Shown: in pieces, positions 1-8,330 of the stretch
How positions within the stretch are numbered: position 1 is the stretch's first letter
Layout: the number at the start of each line of letters is the position of its first letter
Assembly: GCA_046154665.1 (NCBI GenBank)
Contig: JBJXFG010000018.1
Location: 37,086-101,085, forward strand
Length of the DNA stretch: 64,000 bases
Reading direction: 5' to 3'
Source of the DNA: JAFLCM01 sp046154665
GTDB lineage: Bacteria; Planctomycetota; Phycisphaerae; Phycisphaerales; UBA1924
Notes under the pieces: generated by a model
The model's database searches: none
What the model was told of the DNA's origin: nothing
Seen by the model: only the letters and a program-made list of their open reading frames with translations
Program-made: the position numbers and the translations under genes

Positions 1-1554
<1,554 letters not shown>

Positions 1555-1558
1555 TCTC

Positions 1559-1618
1559 GGTGGAGCAGGCTTCCAGCCTGCCAATCAGCGAAAAGGCAGG
1601 CTGGAAGCCTGCCCCGCC
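1559..1618. repeat. Two-hairpin BIME-like element (GCAGGCT-TCC-AGCCTGC type)
   Basis: The left hairpin pairs GCAGGCT (1565-1571) with AGCCTGC (1575-1581) around loop TCC. The right hairpin pairs GGCAGGCT (1595-1602) with AGCCTGCC (1606-1613) around loop GGA. The element starts GGTGG and ends CCGCC, so the ends also pair. It fills the gap between mutS and the reductase and would falsely extend the reductase upstream if the frame were followed. A single-hairpin copy lies inside kmo at 50537-50560. Confidence 0.85.
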
Positions 1619-1646
1619 GATCGAATCAGCGCACTACGCTGAGCCC

Positions 1647-2762
1647 ATGCCCCTCAACCACTACCTCACCCTGGGCCGCTCCGGCCTTCGCGTCAGCCCT
1701 CTCTGCCTCGGCACCATGACCTTCGGACACGAATGGGGATGGGGATCATCGCCGGAAGACTCCTGCCGCATCATGGACGCCTACATCGACCGCGGCGGCA
1801 ACTTCCTCGACACCGCCAACATCTACACCAAAGGCCACTCCGAAAAGATCATCGGCGACCACATCGGTCGCCACCACTCCAAACGCGACCGACTCGTCAT
1901 CGCCACCAAGTTCTGCGGCGGCCTGTTCCCCAACGACCCCCACGGCGGCGGCGCATCCCGCAAGACCATCCACGCCGCGCTCGACGAATCGCTCCGCCGA
2001 CTGCAGACCAGCTACATCGACCTCTACTGGCTCCATTTCTCCGACCCCTTCACGCCGATCGATGAGACGATGTCCGCCCTCGACGCCGCCGTGAAGGCCG
2101 GCAAGGTCCGCTACATCGGCTTCAGCGACACCCCAGCCTGGCGCTGCGCCCAGGCCCAGACCCTCGCGCAGTTCCGCGGCTGGACGCCGCTGTGCGCCCT
2201 GCAGATCGAGTACTCGCTTATTCAACGAACCGTTGAAGGCGAGTTGGTCCCCATGGCACTCGACCAGGGCATGGGCATCACCCCCTGGAGCCCGCTCGCC
2301 GGGGGCCTGCTCAGCGGCAAGTACCGTCGCGAAGACGCCGAGAAAGCCAAGGCCGAGCAGGCCGAGAAAGGCGGCCTCGAAGGCCGGCGCGGCGCGTGGA
2401 TGTACGACAAACTCACCGACCGCAACGTGGCGATCATCGAAGCCTGCGCCGCCGTGGGCAAGGAACGAAGCGCCACGATCGCCGAAGTCGCCCTCGCCTG
2501 GATGCTGCGAAAACCCGGCGTCGTCAGCCCCATCTTCGGTGCCCGCACGATGGAGCAGCTCGACGCCAACCTCCGCTCACTCGACGTCACCCTCACCGAC
2601 GCCGACATGATGAAACTCGACGAGGTCTCGAAGCCGGCGCTGAACTTCCCCCACGACTTCCTCAACTTCGTCATCAACACCATGCAGAACGGCAGCACCA
2701 TCAACGGACGCAAGAGCGAGGTGTGGAACCTCTCGCCCAAGAGCGACGCGGAGAGGTTTTGA
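1647..2762 (+). CDS. Aldo/keto reductase
   Basis: This is an NAD(P)H-dependent oxidoreductase of the aldo/keto reductase superfamily, probably cytoplasmic, 371 residues; the natural substrate cannot be read from sequence. It opens with YLTLGRSGLRVSPLCLGTM, typical of the YajO/Tas-like subgroup. The catalytic tetrad is recognisable as Asp in FLDTAN, Tyr in NIYTKGHSE, Lys in ATKFCGG and His in YWLHFSD. The C-terminal cofactor region includes PIFGARTMEQL. I chose the ATG at 1647 because the open frame upstream runs through the palindromic repeat at 1559-1618 and does not resemble the family. The next gene begins 25 bases downstream. Confidence 0.95.
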   Translation: MPLNHYLTLGRSGLRVSPLCLGTMTFGHEWGWGSSPEDSCRIMDAYIDRGGNFLDTANIYTKGHSEKIIGDHIGRHHSKRDRLVIATKFCGGLFPNDPHGGGASRKTIHAALDESLRRLQTSYIDLYWLHFSDPFTPIDETMSALDAAVKAGKVRYIGFSDTPAWRCAQAQTLAQFRGWTPLCALQIEYSLIQRTVEGELVPMALDQGMGITPWSPLAGGLLSGKYRREDAEKAKAEQAEKGGLEGRRGAWMYDKLTDRNVAIIEACAAVGKERSATIAEVALAWMLRKPGVVSPIFGARTMEQLDANLRSLDVTLTDADMMKLDEVSKPALNFPHDFLNFVINTMQNGSTINGRKSEVWNLSPKSDAERF

Positions 2763-2787
2763 CGCAACCCCGCACCACGGAGCCCCC

Positions 2788-3036
2788 ATGCTCGACCTGC
2801 TCTTCTCCGGCGGCAACACCACCCCGCCCGAACTCATGCCCACCCTCAAACGCATCGAACGCAAACTCGACCTGCTGCTCGAAGCCCAGGGCCTCGCATC
2901 CCCATCCGACGGCATGGACGACATCCGCGAACTGATCGCGCAGGGACAGAAAATCTCGGCCATCAAGCTCTACCGCGAACGCACCGGCCTGGGCCTCGCA
3001 GAGGCGAAGGCCGCGGTGGATTCGGGGATGCTCTAG
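2788..3036 (+). CDS. Small protein with ribosomal L7/L12 C-terminal-like domain
   Basis: This 82-residue protein has an N-terminal helix with a heptad-like pattern (LKRIERKLDLLLEAQG) followed by a segment closely resembling the C-terminal domain of ribosomal protein L7/L12 (KISAIKLYRERTGLGLAEAKAAVD). It lacks the L7/L12 N-terminal dimerisation domain and hinge, so it is not the ribosomal stalk protein. Such stand-alone domains are known in many bacteria but have no settled role. GGAG sits six bases before the ATG. It follows the reductase by 25 bases and may be co-transcribed with it. Confidence 0.85.
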   Translation: MLDLLFSGGNTTPPELMPTLKRIERKLDLLLEAQGLASPSDGMDDIRELIAQGQKISAIKLYRERTGLGLAEAKAAVDSGML

Positions 3037-3146
3037 GACCGAATCCGTCCAAGTTCTCGGGCGAGCGAGTCGCGCCCGCAGATCCAACCCCAACACTGGA
3101 CGCTATTGCGAAACTTCAACAGAGTGGAAATCGCACAAAACCGGTA

Positions 3147-3152
3147 TATAAT
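3147..3152 (+). promoter_or_regulatory. Candidate -10 box TATAAT
   Basis: A perfect TATAAT stands out in very GC-rich sequence 47 bases before the ATG at 3199. No good -35 is present: the best candidate is GTGGAA at 3124-3129 with 17-base spacing. It would serve the ribbon-helix-helix gene and perhaps the membrane protein after it. Weakly supported. Confidence 0.35.
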
Positions 3153-3198
3153 CTGTGAGGCCCTTGAGCCACCCCGGATTCTCCCCGAAAGGATTCCC

Positions 3199-3420
3199 AT
3201 GCCACGGATGACCGTCGACTTTCCGAGCGAGATCTACAACTTCCTGGAAAAACTTGCCGCCGAGGAATCCACCACCAAGGTGAACGCCCTGCGCCGAGCC
3301 CTGACCCTGTACAAGGTCGCGAAGGAAGAGACCCGCGCGAAGCCCAAGTCCGGCAAGCGGAAACTCACCATCTCCGACGAGAACGACAAGGTCATCAAGG
3401 AAATTGTGTTGACCTCGTGA
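3199..3420 (+). CDS. Ribbon-helix-helix-like small protein
   Basis: This 73-residue protein starts MPRMTVDFPSEIYNFLEKLA, an N-terminal strand followed by an amphipathic helix. A second helix follows around TTKVNALRRALTLYKVAKEE, the pattern of CopG/Arc-type DNA-binding proteins. The Lys-rich C-terminus (KPKSGKRKL) and final strand resemble stand-alone RHH proteins that regulate their own operon. The ATG at 3199 is preceded by GAAAGGA at the right distance. A start at 3106 would place the likely TATAAT box inside the gene. No toxin partner is visible next to it. DNA binding is an inference. Confidence 0.72.
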   Translation: MPRMTVDFPSEIYNFLEKLAAEESTTKVNALRRALTLYKVAKEETRAKPKSGKRKLTISDENDKVIKEIVLTS

Positions 3421-3447
3421 TCGGCATCGCGTCGGTACGATTCTCGC

Positions 3448-3984
3448 ATGCCCCCTGAAAAGGAAATGCGTGAGAACGGCGACTCGGACTTCGATCGCAG
3501 GATCAGCATCGAGGAACGCGCCGCGTCTGATGCCGACCTCCGCGAGCCCGACGCCAACGGTTCGGCAGACATCCAGCCCGTGCGCCCGGACAGTTGGCTC
3601 GAGCAGGCCGGAGTGTTGCTCTCGTGTGCTGTACTCGCCCTCATCGGCGTGCTCGCCGTGCTCGTGCTGGCCTTTTGGTGGGGGGCCAAGCCGGGTATCG
3701 ATCAAGTCCCAACCACGCGCCCGCTTTCGCCGCAGGAGATTGTTCAGATTGCCGGCCCGGACGTAACCGCCGACGAACTCGGCGACATGCTCAAACGCGA
3801 GGTCGCCATCGACCCCGCGCAGCGCATCGAGTTGTGGACCAATCTGACATCGGCCCACACCACGACCGCGAAGGACATCGCACAGACGCTCCTCGTTTCC
3901 CTGCTGCTCCCCATCCTGACCTTGCTGCTCGGCTATGTGTTCGGCTCGAAAGTCGCCAAGAGCAACGCCGAGAAGAAAGCCTGA
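3448..3984 (+). CDS. Two-helix membrane protein, function unknown
   Basis: I do not recognise the family of this 178-residue protein. It has an acidic N-terminal region of about 50 residues, a transmembrane helix near residues 55-77 (VLLSCAVLALIGVLAVLVLA), a middle loop of about 65 residues (SPQEIVQIAGPDVTADELGD), and a second helix near 145-168 (LLVSLLLPILTLLLGYVFG) ending in a Lys-rich tail. The two helices suggest an inner-membrane protein whose loop and tails lie on opposite sides. It follows the RHH gene by 27 bases and precedes the thioredoxin-like gene by four bases, so the three are probably co-transcribed. Confidence 0.75.
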   Translation: MPPEKEMRENGDSDFDRRISIEERAASDADLREPDANGSADIQPVRPDSWLEQAGVLLSCAVLALIGVLAVLVLAFWWGAKPGIDQVPTTRPLSPQEIVQIAGPDVTADELGDMLKREVAIDPAQRIELWTNLTSAHTTTAKDIAQTLLVSLLLPILTLLLGYVFGSKVAKSNAEKKA

Positions 3985-3988
3985 CACC

Positions 3989-4561
3989 ATGCTCACCCCC
4001 GAAACCCTCCGCCACCACTTCGAACTCGCCAGGCCCTACCCCGCCTACGTCGCCACCGGCACGCCCGACCAGCAGGCCAACTTCCGCCGCGTCTACGACG
4101 CCGCACGCCTCACGAGCGCCCAGCACGCACTCATCGCATCCTTCACAAGAAGAATGCCCGTCCTGGTCACCAGCGGCACCTGGTGCGGCGACTGCGTCAA
4201 CCAGTGCCCCCTCTTCGCACGCATCGCCGAAGCAAACCCCGACCGTATCGACCTCCGGTTCGTCGACCGCGACGAGCACAAGATCCTCGCCGACCACGTC
4301 CGCATCTGCGGCGGACACCGCGTCCCCACCGTCATCTGGATGGCCGAGGATTTCGAGTTCGTCCACCTCATGGGCGACCGCACGCTGACGCGCTACCGCG
4401 CCATCGCCGCCACCCAACTCGGCCCGGCGTGCCCCGTCCCCGGCGCCGCGGCCGACACGGGCGAAGCCGCCGCAGTCATCCAAGACTGGGTCAACGAGTT
4501 CGAGCGCGTGCATCTGATCCTCCGCACCAGCGCCCGCCTGCGGCACAAGCACAACGACTGA
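3989..4561 (+). CDS. Thioredoxin-fold protein with WCGDC active site
   Basis: The 190-residue protein carries VLVTSGTWCGDCVNQCPLF, a thioredoxin-type CxxC active site (CGDC), followed by IDLRFVDRDEHKILADH and the cis-Pro segment HRVPTVIWMAEDFE. This matches the family of small cytoplasmic thioredoxin-like proteins that often follow the pattern of an N-terminal helix plus WCGDC. No signal peptide is present. It probably acts as a thiol-disulphide reductase, with unknown partner. The ATG at 3989 lies four bases after the preceding stop. A BIME-like repeat begins just after the stop codon and may form the transcript end. Confidence 0.9.
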   Translation: MLTPETLRHHFELARPYPAYVATGTPDQQANFRRVYDAARLTSAQHALIASFTRRMPVLVTSGTWCGDCVNQCPLFARIAEANPDRIDLRFVDRDEHKILADHVRICGGHRVPTVIWMAEDFEFVHLMGDRTLTRYRAIAATQLGPACPVPGAAADTGEAAAVIQDWVNEFERVHLILRTSARLRHKHND

Positions 4562-4562
4562 T

Positions 4563-4667
4563 GTGCCACTGATGGCGGTCCGCTTGGGGACCGACATCAG
4601 TGCGGAGTGACCGGGGACGCGGGAATGTCGGCACTGCTGTCTCCGAGGACGGAGCCAGCAGTGGCAC
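4563..4667. repeat. Two-hairpin BIME-like element (GTGCCACTGATGG type), copy A
   Basis: The left hairpin runs from CACTGATGGCGGTCC to GGACCGACATCAGTG (one mismatch). The right hairpin runs from CACTGCTGTCTCCG to CGGAGCCAGCAGTG (one mismatch). Outer ends GTGCCACTG and CAGTGGCAC also pair, giving a cloverleaf-like fold. Near-identical copies lie at 12971-13073 and 51401-51505; only the central spacer differs. This is strong evidence of a dispersed, structure-conserved element. Confidence 0.92.
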
Positions 4668-4720
4668 GGACGCGCAGCAACTCAGCAGGCCACTTTGCCA
4701 TCTGCCGCGGTTCGCTCGCC

Positions 4721-5830
4721 TCACCCCTTCCCCACCCCCCAAACCTCCGAAGCATCCTGCTCATCATGCACCCGCCGCAGCAGCAGGTAGAGCACCGACG
4801 ACGCCGTGAACGCGTAGCTCAGACCCCACGCCGCCGGGATGAGCCCGATCACCCACACCCACGCCGACACGATCCACGCCGACGCGCCCGCTCGCCCGCT
4901 CGGCGTCGCCACCACCCCCGCACGCTCCGCGCTCAACCAACTCGAAAGCCCCGCCCGCGTCAGCCCCTCGGCGTGGCCCGTCACCCAACTCACCACCACA
5001 AACCCCACCGCCCCAAGCAGCGCCGCCAACGCGAAGTACGCCAGCGTCCGCGACGGCCGCCCAAGAACATATGAGAACGCCCGCTGCACCGCGTCTGTCG
5101 CGTCGCTGTTCTCCGCCGCCACCGCCGGTGCCAGCAGCCAGTGCCCGAGCGCGAACCCAACCCACACCAGCACCAGCACGACGCCGCCCACAAACGCCAC
5201 CGGGTACAGCAGCGCCCCCACCACGCTCACCCCCGGCAGCGAGAACAGCGCCCACCCGCCAATCTTCAATCCCACCGAAACCAGCGCCGCCACAAACAGC
5301 GGCAGCAGCAACGCCCGCATCAAGACCCCCATTCTCAGCAGCGCGAACACCACCGCCCGCCTCAGCGGCACGTCGCTCTGCCCCGCAAACTCGAGCACGC
5401 TCGATCGCGCCGCCGCACCCCCCACCAGCAACCAGATCGGCAGCATCAGCGCCATCGACAGCGCCAGCGCCCCCCAGCGATCCCCGTGAACGCTCAGCGC
5501 CGTCGACGCGAGTTCGAGCGACGACGCCGCGTCGCCGACGTCCAGCCGCAGCAGCGCCGCCGCGGCACCGCCGACCCCGTCGCCGATGTCGACGAGCACC
5601 CGCTCCCCCACCCCGCGCGGGCGCGTCCCGTCGGCCCGCGCCGCCTCGGTCAGCAGCGTGACCACCTTCGCCGCCCCGATCATCCCAAGCACGCCGACCA
5701 TCCCGAGCAGCATCCGCGAAGGCCGCAGCGACATCGGCAGCGCCCGCAACATCCGCGGCCACACCAGCCCCGCCGTCAACTCACCAAACGTGATCGGCCC
5801 GTGCGGACGGTTGAAAGAAGGTTCACCCAT
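4721..5830 (-). CDS. Multi-pass membrane protein, function unknown
   Basis: This 369-residue protein begins MGEPSFNRPHGPITFGELTA and has about five to six hydrophobic segments: near residues 38-60, 125-145, 165-195, 205-235, 265-285 and 325-350. The layout (soluble N-terminus, paired helices, a long loop around residues 70-115, and APAVAAENSDATDAVQRAFSYV in the middle) recalls glycerophosphoryl-diester-phosphodiesterase-like or YciC-like membrane domains common in planctomycetes. I cannot assign a function. It stands alone on the minus strand between a BIME-like element downstream and another repeat upstream, so it is probably monocistronic. Confidence 0.85.
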   Translation of the reverse strand: MGEPSFNRPHGPITFGELTAGLVWPRMLRALPMSLRPSRMLLGMVGVLGMIGAAKVVTLLTEAARADGTRPRGVGERVLVDIGDGVGGAAAALLRLDVGDAASSLELASTALSVHGDRWGALALSMALMLPIWLLVGGAAARSSVLEFAGQSDVPLRRAVVFALLRMGVLMRALLLPLFVAALVSVGLKIGGWALFSLPGVSVVGALLYPVAFVGGVVLVLVWVGFALGHWLLAPAVAAENSDATDAVQRAFSYVLGRPSRTLAYFALAALLGAVGFVVVSWVTGHAEGLTRAGLSSWLSAERAGVVATPSGRAGASAWIVSAWVWVIGLIPAAWGLSYAFTASSVLYLLLRRVHDEQDASEVWGVGKG

Positions 5831-5997
5831 GGCCCCGCGAGCCTAACGCGCCGCAAGCACGCCCGCGAATCGTGAGTGAACTGAATCGAGCAAGCGGTCC
5901 GGGCTCAACACGCCGACGATGAGCGAGGCTTCCGAGCGAATCGTCGCGCTCTCCACGAGCCCCAGAATCAAGCGGTCTCAGGCCGCCCAGCGCTTGA

Positions 5998-6116
5998 GGC
6001 CCCTGAAAGGGGCCACCGATGGTTGCCAGATGCGCCGCGAACGCAGCGAGCAAGCATCTGGAAAGCACCAACCAGAAACGCCTTGCGCAACCACCATCTC
6101 GCCCGTGAAACGGGCG
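5998..6116. repeat. GATGGTTGCCAG-family structured repeat, copy A
   Basis: The element starts with hairpin GGCCCCT-GAA-AGGGGCC (5998-6014). The core GATGGTTGCCAG (6018-6029) follows, then arms CCAGATGC and GCATCTGG (6026-6033, 6054-6061), and it ends with hairpin CGCCCGT-GAA-ACGGGCG (6100-6116). Other copies are at 14536-14621 and, as an inverted pair, 36681-36895. GAA triloops flanking a fixed core recur in all copies. It occupies much of the 324-base gap 5831-6154, where no gene is seen. Confidence 0.8.
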
Positions 6117-6154
6117 CGCGAACCCACCTCACCCGTCCATCCTCATTCAAAGCT

Positions 6155-6754
6155 TCACACCCGTCCCGCCAACCGCCCCATCACCTTCGCCAACAGCTCC
6201 TCCGCCTCCGGCATCCGCCCCACCCCCACCGTCCGGCACGCCTGCCAACCCTCACCGGGCTCGATCACCTCGAACCCGTCCGCCCGCGCCTGCGCCAGGT
6301 TCCGCTGGTTCGACGCCTGACGCCACATCGTCTCGTTCATCGACGGGGCCAGCAGCACCGGCGTCACCGCCCGGTCCACCGCCGACAGCACCAGCGTCAC
6401 CACATCATCGGTCATCCCGTGGACCAGCCGCGCCAGGCAGTCCATGGTGCAAGGGGCCACGATCGCCAGCTCCGAACGCCGCGCCAGCGCGATGTGCTGC
6501 GGGTCCGACGACTCCACGTGATCCCACGCGCTGGTGTACACCGGCCGCCCCGACAGCGCCTGGAACGTGATCGGCGCAACAAACTTCGTCGCCGCCGGCG
6601 TCATCAGCACCGTCACCTCGGCCCCCGCCTGCGCCAGCCGGCTCACCAACGTACACGTCTTGTACGCGGCGATCCCCCCGCTCACGCCGACGATGATCCG
6701 TCGACCCGAAAGGGCCTGTCGCGCCGCGTCGTCTTGAGAAGTCGCTTCGACCAT
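6155..6754 (-). CDS. coaC: Phosphopantothenoylcysteine decarboxylase (CoaC-type flavoprotein)
   Basis: The enzyme decarboxylates 4'-phosphopantothenoylcysteine in coenzyme A synthesis using FMN. Visible family marks are VGVSGGIAAYKTC near the N-terminus, the His of QHIALARRSELAIVAP, PSMNETMW (the PxMNxxMW motif) and ACRTVGVGRMPE, the substrate clamp with its Cys. The usual PASANT motif is replaced by PCTMDC. The CoaB synthetase half is absent, so this is a stand-alone CoaC of about 199 residues. I chose the ATG at 6754 (MVEATSQDD); an ATG at 6796 would add 14 residues of no clear value. rpoZ lies just upstream on the same strand, a common bacterial arrangement. Confidence 0.9.
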   Translation of the reverse strand: MVEATSQDDAARQALSGRRIIVGVSGGIAAYKTCTLVSRLAQAGAEVTVLMTPAATKFVAPITFQALSGRPVYTSAWDHVESSDPQHIALARRSELAIVAPCTMDCLARLVHGMTDDVVTLVLSAVDRAVTPVLLAPSMNETMWRQASNQRNLAQARADGFEVIEPGEGWQACRTVGVGRMPEAEELLAKVMGRLAGRV

Positions 6755-6828
6755 GCGAAAAAAACTGAGCATCAGAGGCGGGCCAATGCCGGCCAAGTCT
6801 GATCGTTGATCCTCAACAACCCAAACCC

Positions 6829-6925
6829 CTCGCTCACGCTCGGGGCTCGTGGCTCGAATCTCGCGCCTCTCCCACGCACTCTTCTCTGCCTTCCTCCGCG
6901 CCCTCCGCGATCTCCGCGTTAAAGC
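6829..6925. repeat. Two partial dispersed repeats between rpoZ and coaC
   Basis: Bases 6829-6850 read CTCGCTCACGCTCGGGGCTC and match one arm of the ACGAGCCCCGAGCGTGAG family (31697, 32890, 39484, 44625). Bases 6888-6925 on the minus strand read AACGCGGAGATCGCGGAGG and on, matching a second family with another copy near 14446-14516. The two abut and fill the gap between coaC and rpoZ. Confidence 0.65.
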
Positions 6926-6933
6926 TTCCCCGC

Positions 6934-7179
6934 TCAGTCCGCCGCGAAGCTCGAGCGCCGAGTCGAAGGCCGCATCGGCTCGGGCCGGTCCGGGTCGATG
7001 GTGATCTTGTCCTGGAGGATCTCGTCGATGACGATCTCGAGATCGGTGCGCCCGCGCCGGTCAACCAGCGGGCGTGCCCCGTCCATCAACTGCGCCAGCC
7101 GGCGCTGGATCAGCGCGCACAGCTTGAACCGCCCGCCGACCTTTTCAACGATCTCTTCGCTCTTCAGGGCTTCGATCAT
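6934..7179 (-). CDS. rpoZ: DNA-directed RNA polymerase omega subunit
   Basis: Omega is a small subunit that assists RNA polymerase assembly. The 81-residue product starts MIEALKSEEIVEKVGGRFKL, followed by CALIQRRLAQLMDGARPLVD and a conserved acidic helix (DLEIVIDEILQDKI), matching omega proteins in length and order. The ATG at 7179 was chosen over an upstream in-frame start at 7368 because the extra 63 residues do not resemble omega. It is followed downstream by coaC, the classic rpoZ-dfp order. A short dyad, CCCTCAC/GTGAGGG at 7229-7247, lies in its leader. Confidence 0.93.
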   Translation of the reverse strand: MIEALKSEEIVEKVGGRFKLCALIQRRLAQLMDGARPLVDRRGRTDLEIVIDEILQDKITIDPDRPEPMRPSTRRSSFAAD

Positions 7180-7603
7180 TCGTTCGTGCCTCGTGTAAGT
7201 TCGCCGCGCTGTGTTTCGACTTTGTAAACCCTCACGACATGTGAGGGCGGCCACCCCCGCCGCCTTCATCTGAAGAAGCCGGTCGAAAATTCCGTCCAAC
7301 TCGGGTGGGGTCGCCCCATCGGGCGAGCCGAAGAGTGTATCATCCTCCCACCGGCGGCTCAAATCCAAGTCCTGACCTGATCCCAGACCGCGGCCCCCCC
7401 ACAGGGGACCAGGTCGCGAAGCCCGTTTTCAGCGGGCCCACAGGCGATCCCCAATCAGGACCGAACGAGCCCCGCCCCCAACCACACCCCTTCCAGGCCC
7501 ACCCCCCCGGTGCGGCCCCGAGCAGTCGCTTGTTCCGATTCCGTCTTCCGCCCCCGTCCCCCGACTCCCCACTCCCCACTCCCGACTCCCGCTCCGGCCC
7601 CCC
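7180..7603. other. Divergent intergenic region upstream of rpoZ
   Basis: This 424-base gap separates divergent genes. It holds a hairpin CCCTCAC-GACAT-GTGAGGG at 7229-7247 in the rpoZ leader. At 7557-7600 there is a CCCCACTCCCGACTCCC-type low-complexity stretch, the reverse complement of which recurs at 13584-13619. Both directions must be promoted from here, but I see no convincing -35/-10 pair. No coding potential is evident. Confidence 0.5.
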
Positions 7604-8209
7604 ATGCCCCAGACCACCTTCAAGTTCGGCGACCGACTCATCCACACCCACAAGCCCGAATGGGGCTCGGGCGTCGTCAGCGCCGTCCAAGCCGTCGAAG
7701 AGGCCGGCGTCCACTGTCAACGCGTCACCGTCCGCTTCGACCGCGCCGGCCTCAAGACCCTCACCACCAACATCGCCGAACTCGAACTCGTCACCGAAGA
7801 CACCCACCCCGCCGCCCCCGTCTCCGGCAACCAGCCCGACACCTGGCTCACCAAACTCGAGAACGGCACCGTCGAAGAACTCATGTCCCGCCTGCCGGAA
7901 CCCGCCCGCGACCCCTTCAACACCCTGCAGTCCCGCATCGAAGCCACCCTCAAACTCTACCGCTTCAGCGAGCACGGCGGCGCCCTCATCGACTGGGCCG
8001 CCGCCCAGACCGGCCTCAAAGACCCCATGACTCGCTTCAACCGTCACGAGCTCGAGGCGCTGTTCAAGCGGTTTGCACTGGAACGCGACACGCACCTCAA
8101 AACGCTCGTCATCGAGGGAAGACGCAAAGACCCCAACACGACCGAAAAGCTGCTCACGTCCGGCCCGGCGAGCGCCCGCGACGCACTGCGCCGCCTCAAC
8201 GCGCGGTGA
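7604..8209 (+). CDS. Protein with DUF3553-like N-terminal domain
   Basis: The 201-residue protein begins with a small all-beta segment (KFGDRLIHTHKPEWGSGVV...VTVRFDRAGLKTL) that resembles the DUF3553 domain, also found appended to some helicases, where a HPxWGxGxV pattern precedes VxFxxAGxK. The rest, about residues 70-201, is helical and charged with no motif I recognise (RFNRHELEALFKRFALERD). No signal peptide or membrane helix is present, so it is probably cytoplasmic. The C-terminal half may bind a partner or nucleic acid, but that is speculation. It is monocistronic, facing a convergent minus-strand gene. Confidence 0.8.
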   Translation: MPQTTFKFGDRLIHTHKPEWGSGVVSAVQAVEEAGVHCQRVTVRFDRAGLKTLTTNIAELELVTEDTHPAAPVSGNQPDTWLTKLENGTVEELMSRLPEPARDPFNTLQSRIEATLKLYRFSEHGGALIDWAAAQTGLKDPMTRFNRHELEALFKRFALERDTHLKTLVIEGRRKDPNTTEKLLTSGPASARDALRRLNAR

Positions 8210-8330
8210 ATCGACAACTGCACCTTGACCGTGAATCGGGCTTCGAGTCCTTCTTTCCGGAGGGGGCGAAGCAGCGCGAACAAACGCCACGCACACCTCG
8301 AGCCTCGAAACTCGCGACGGAGCCTTCTCC

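Noticed and set aside
1560..1646. Longer N-terminus of the aldo/keto reductase.
   Set aside because: It reads through the two-hairpin element at 1559-1618 and has no family similarity.
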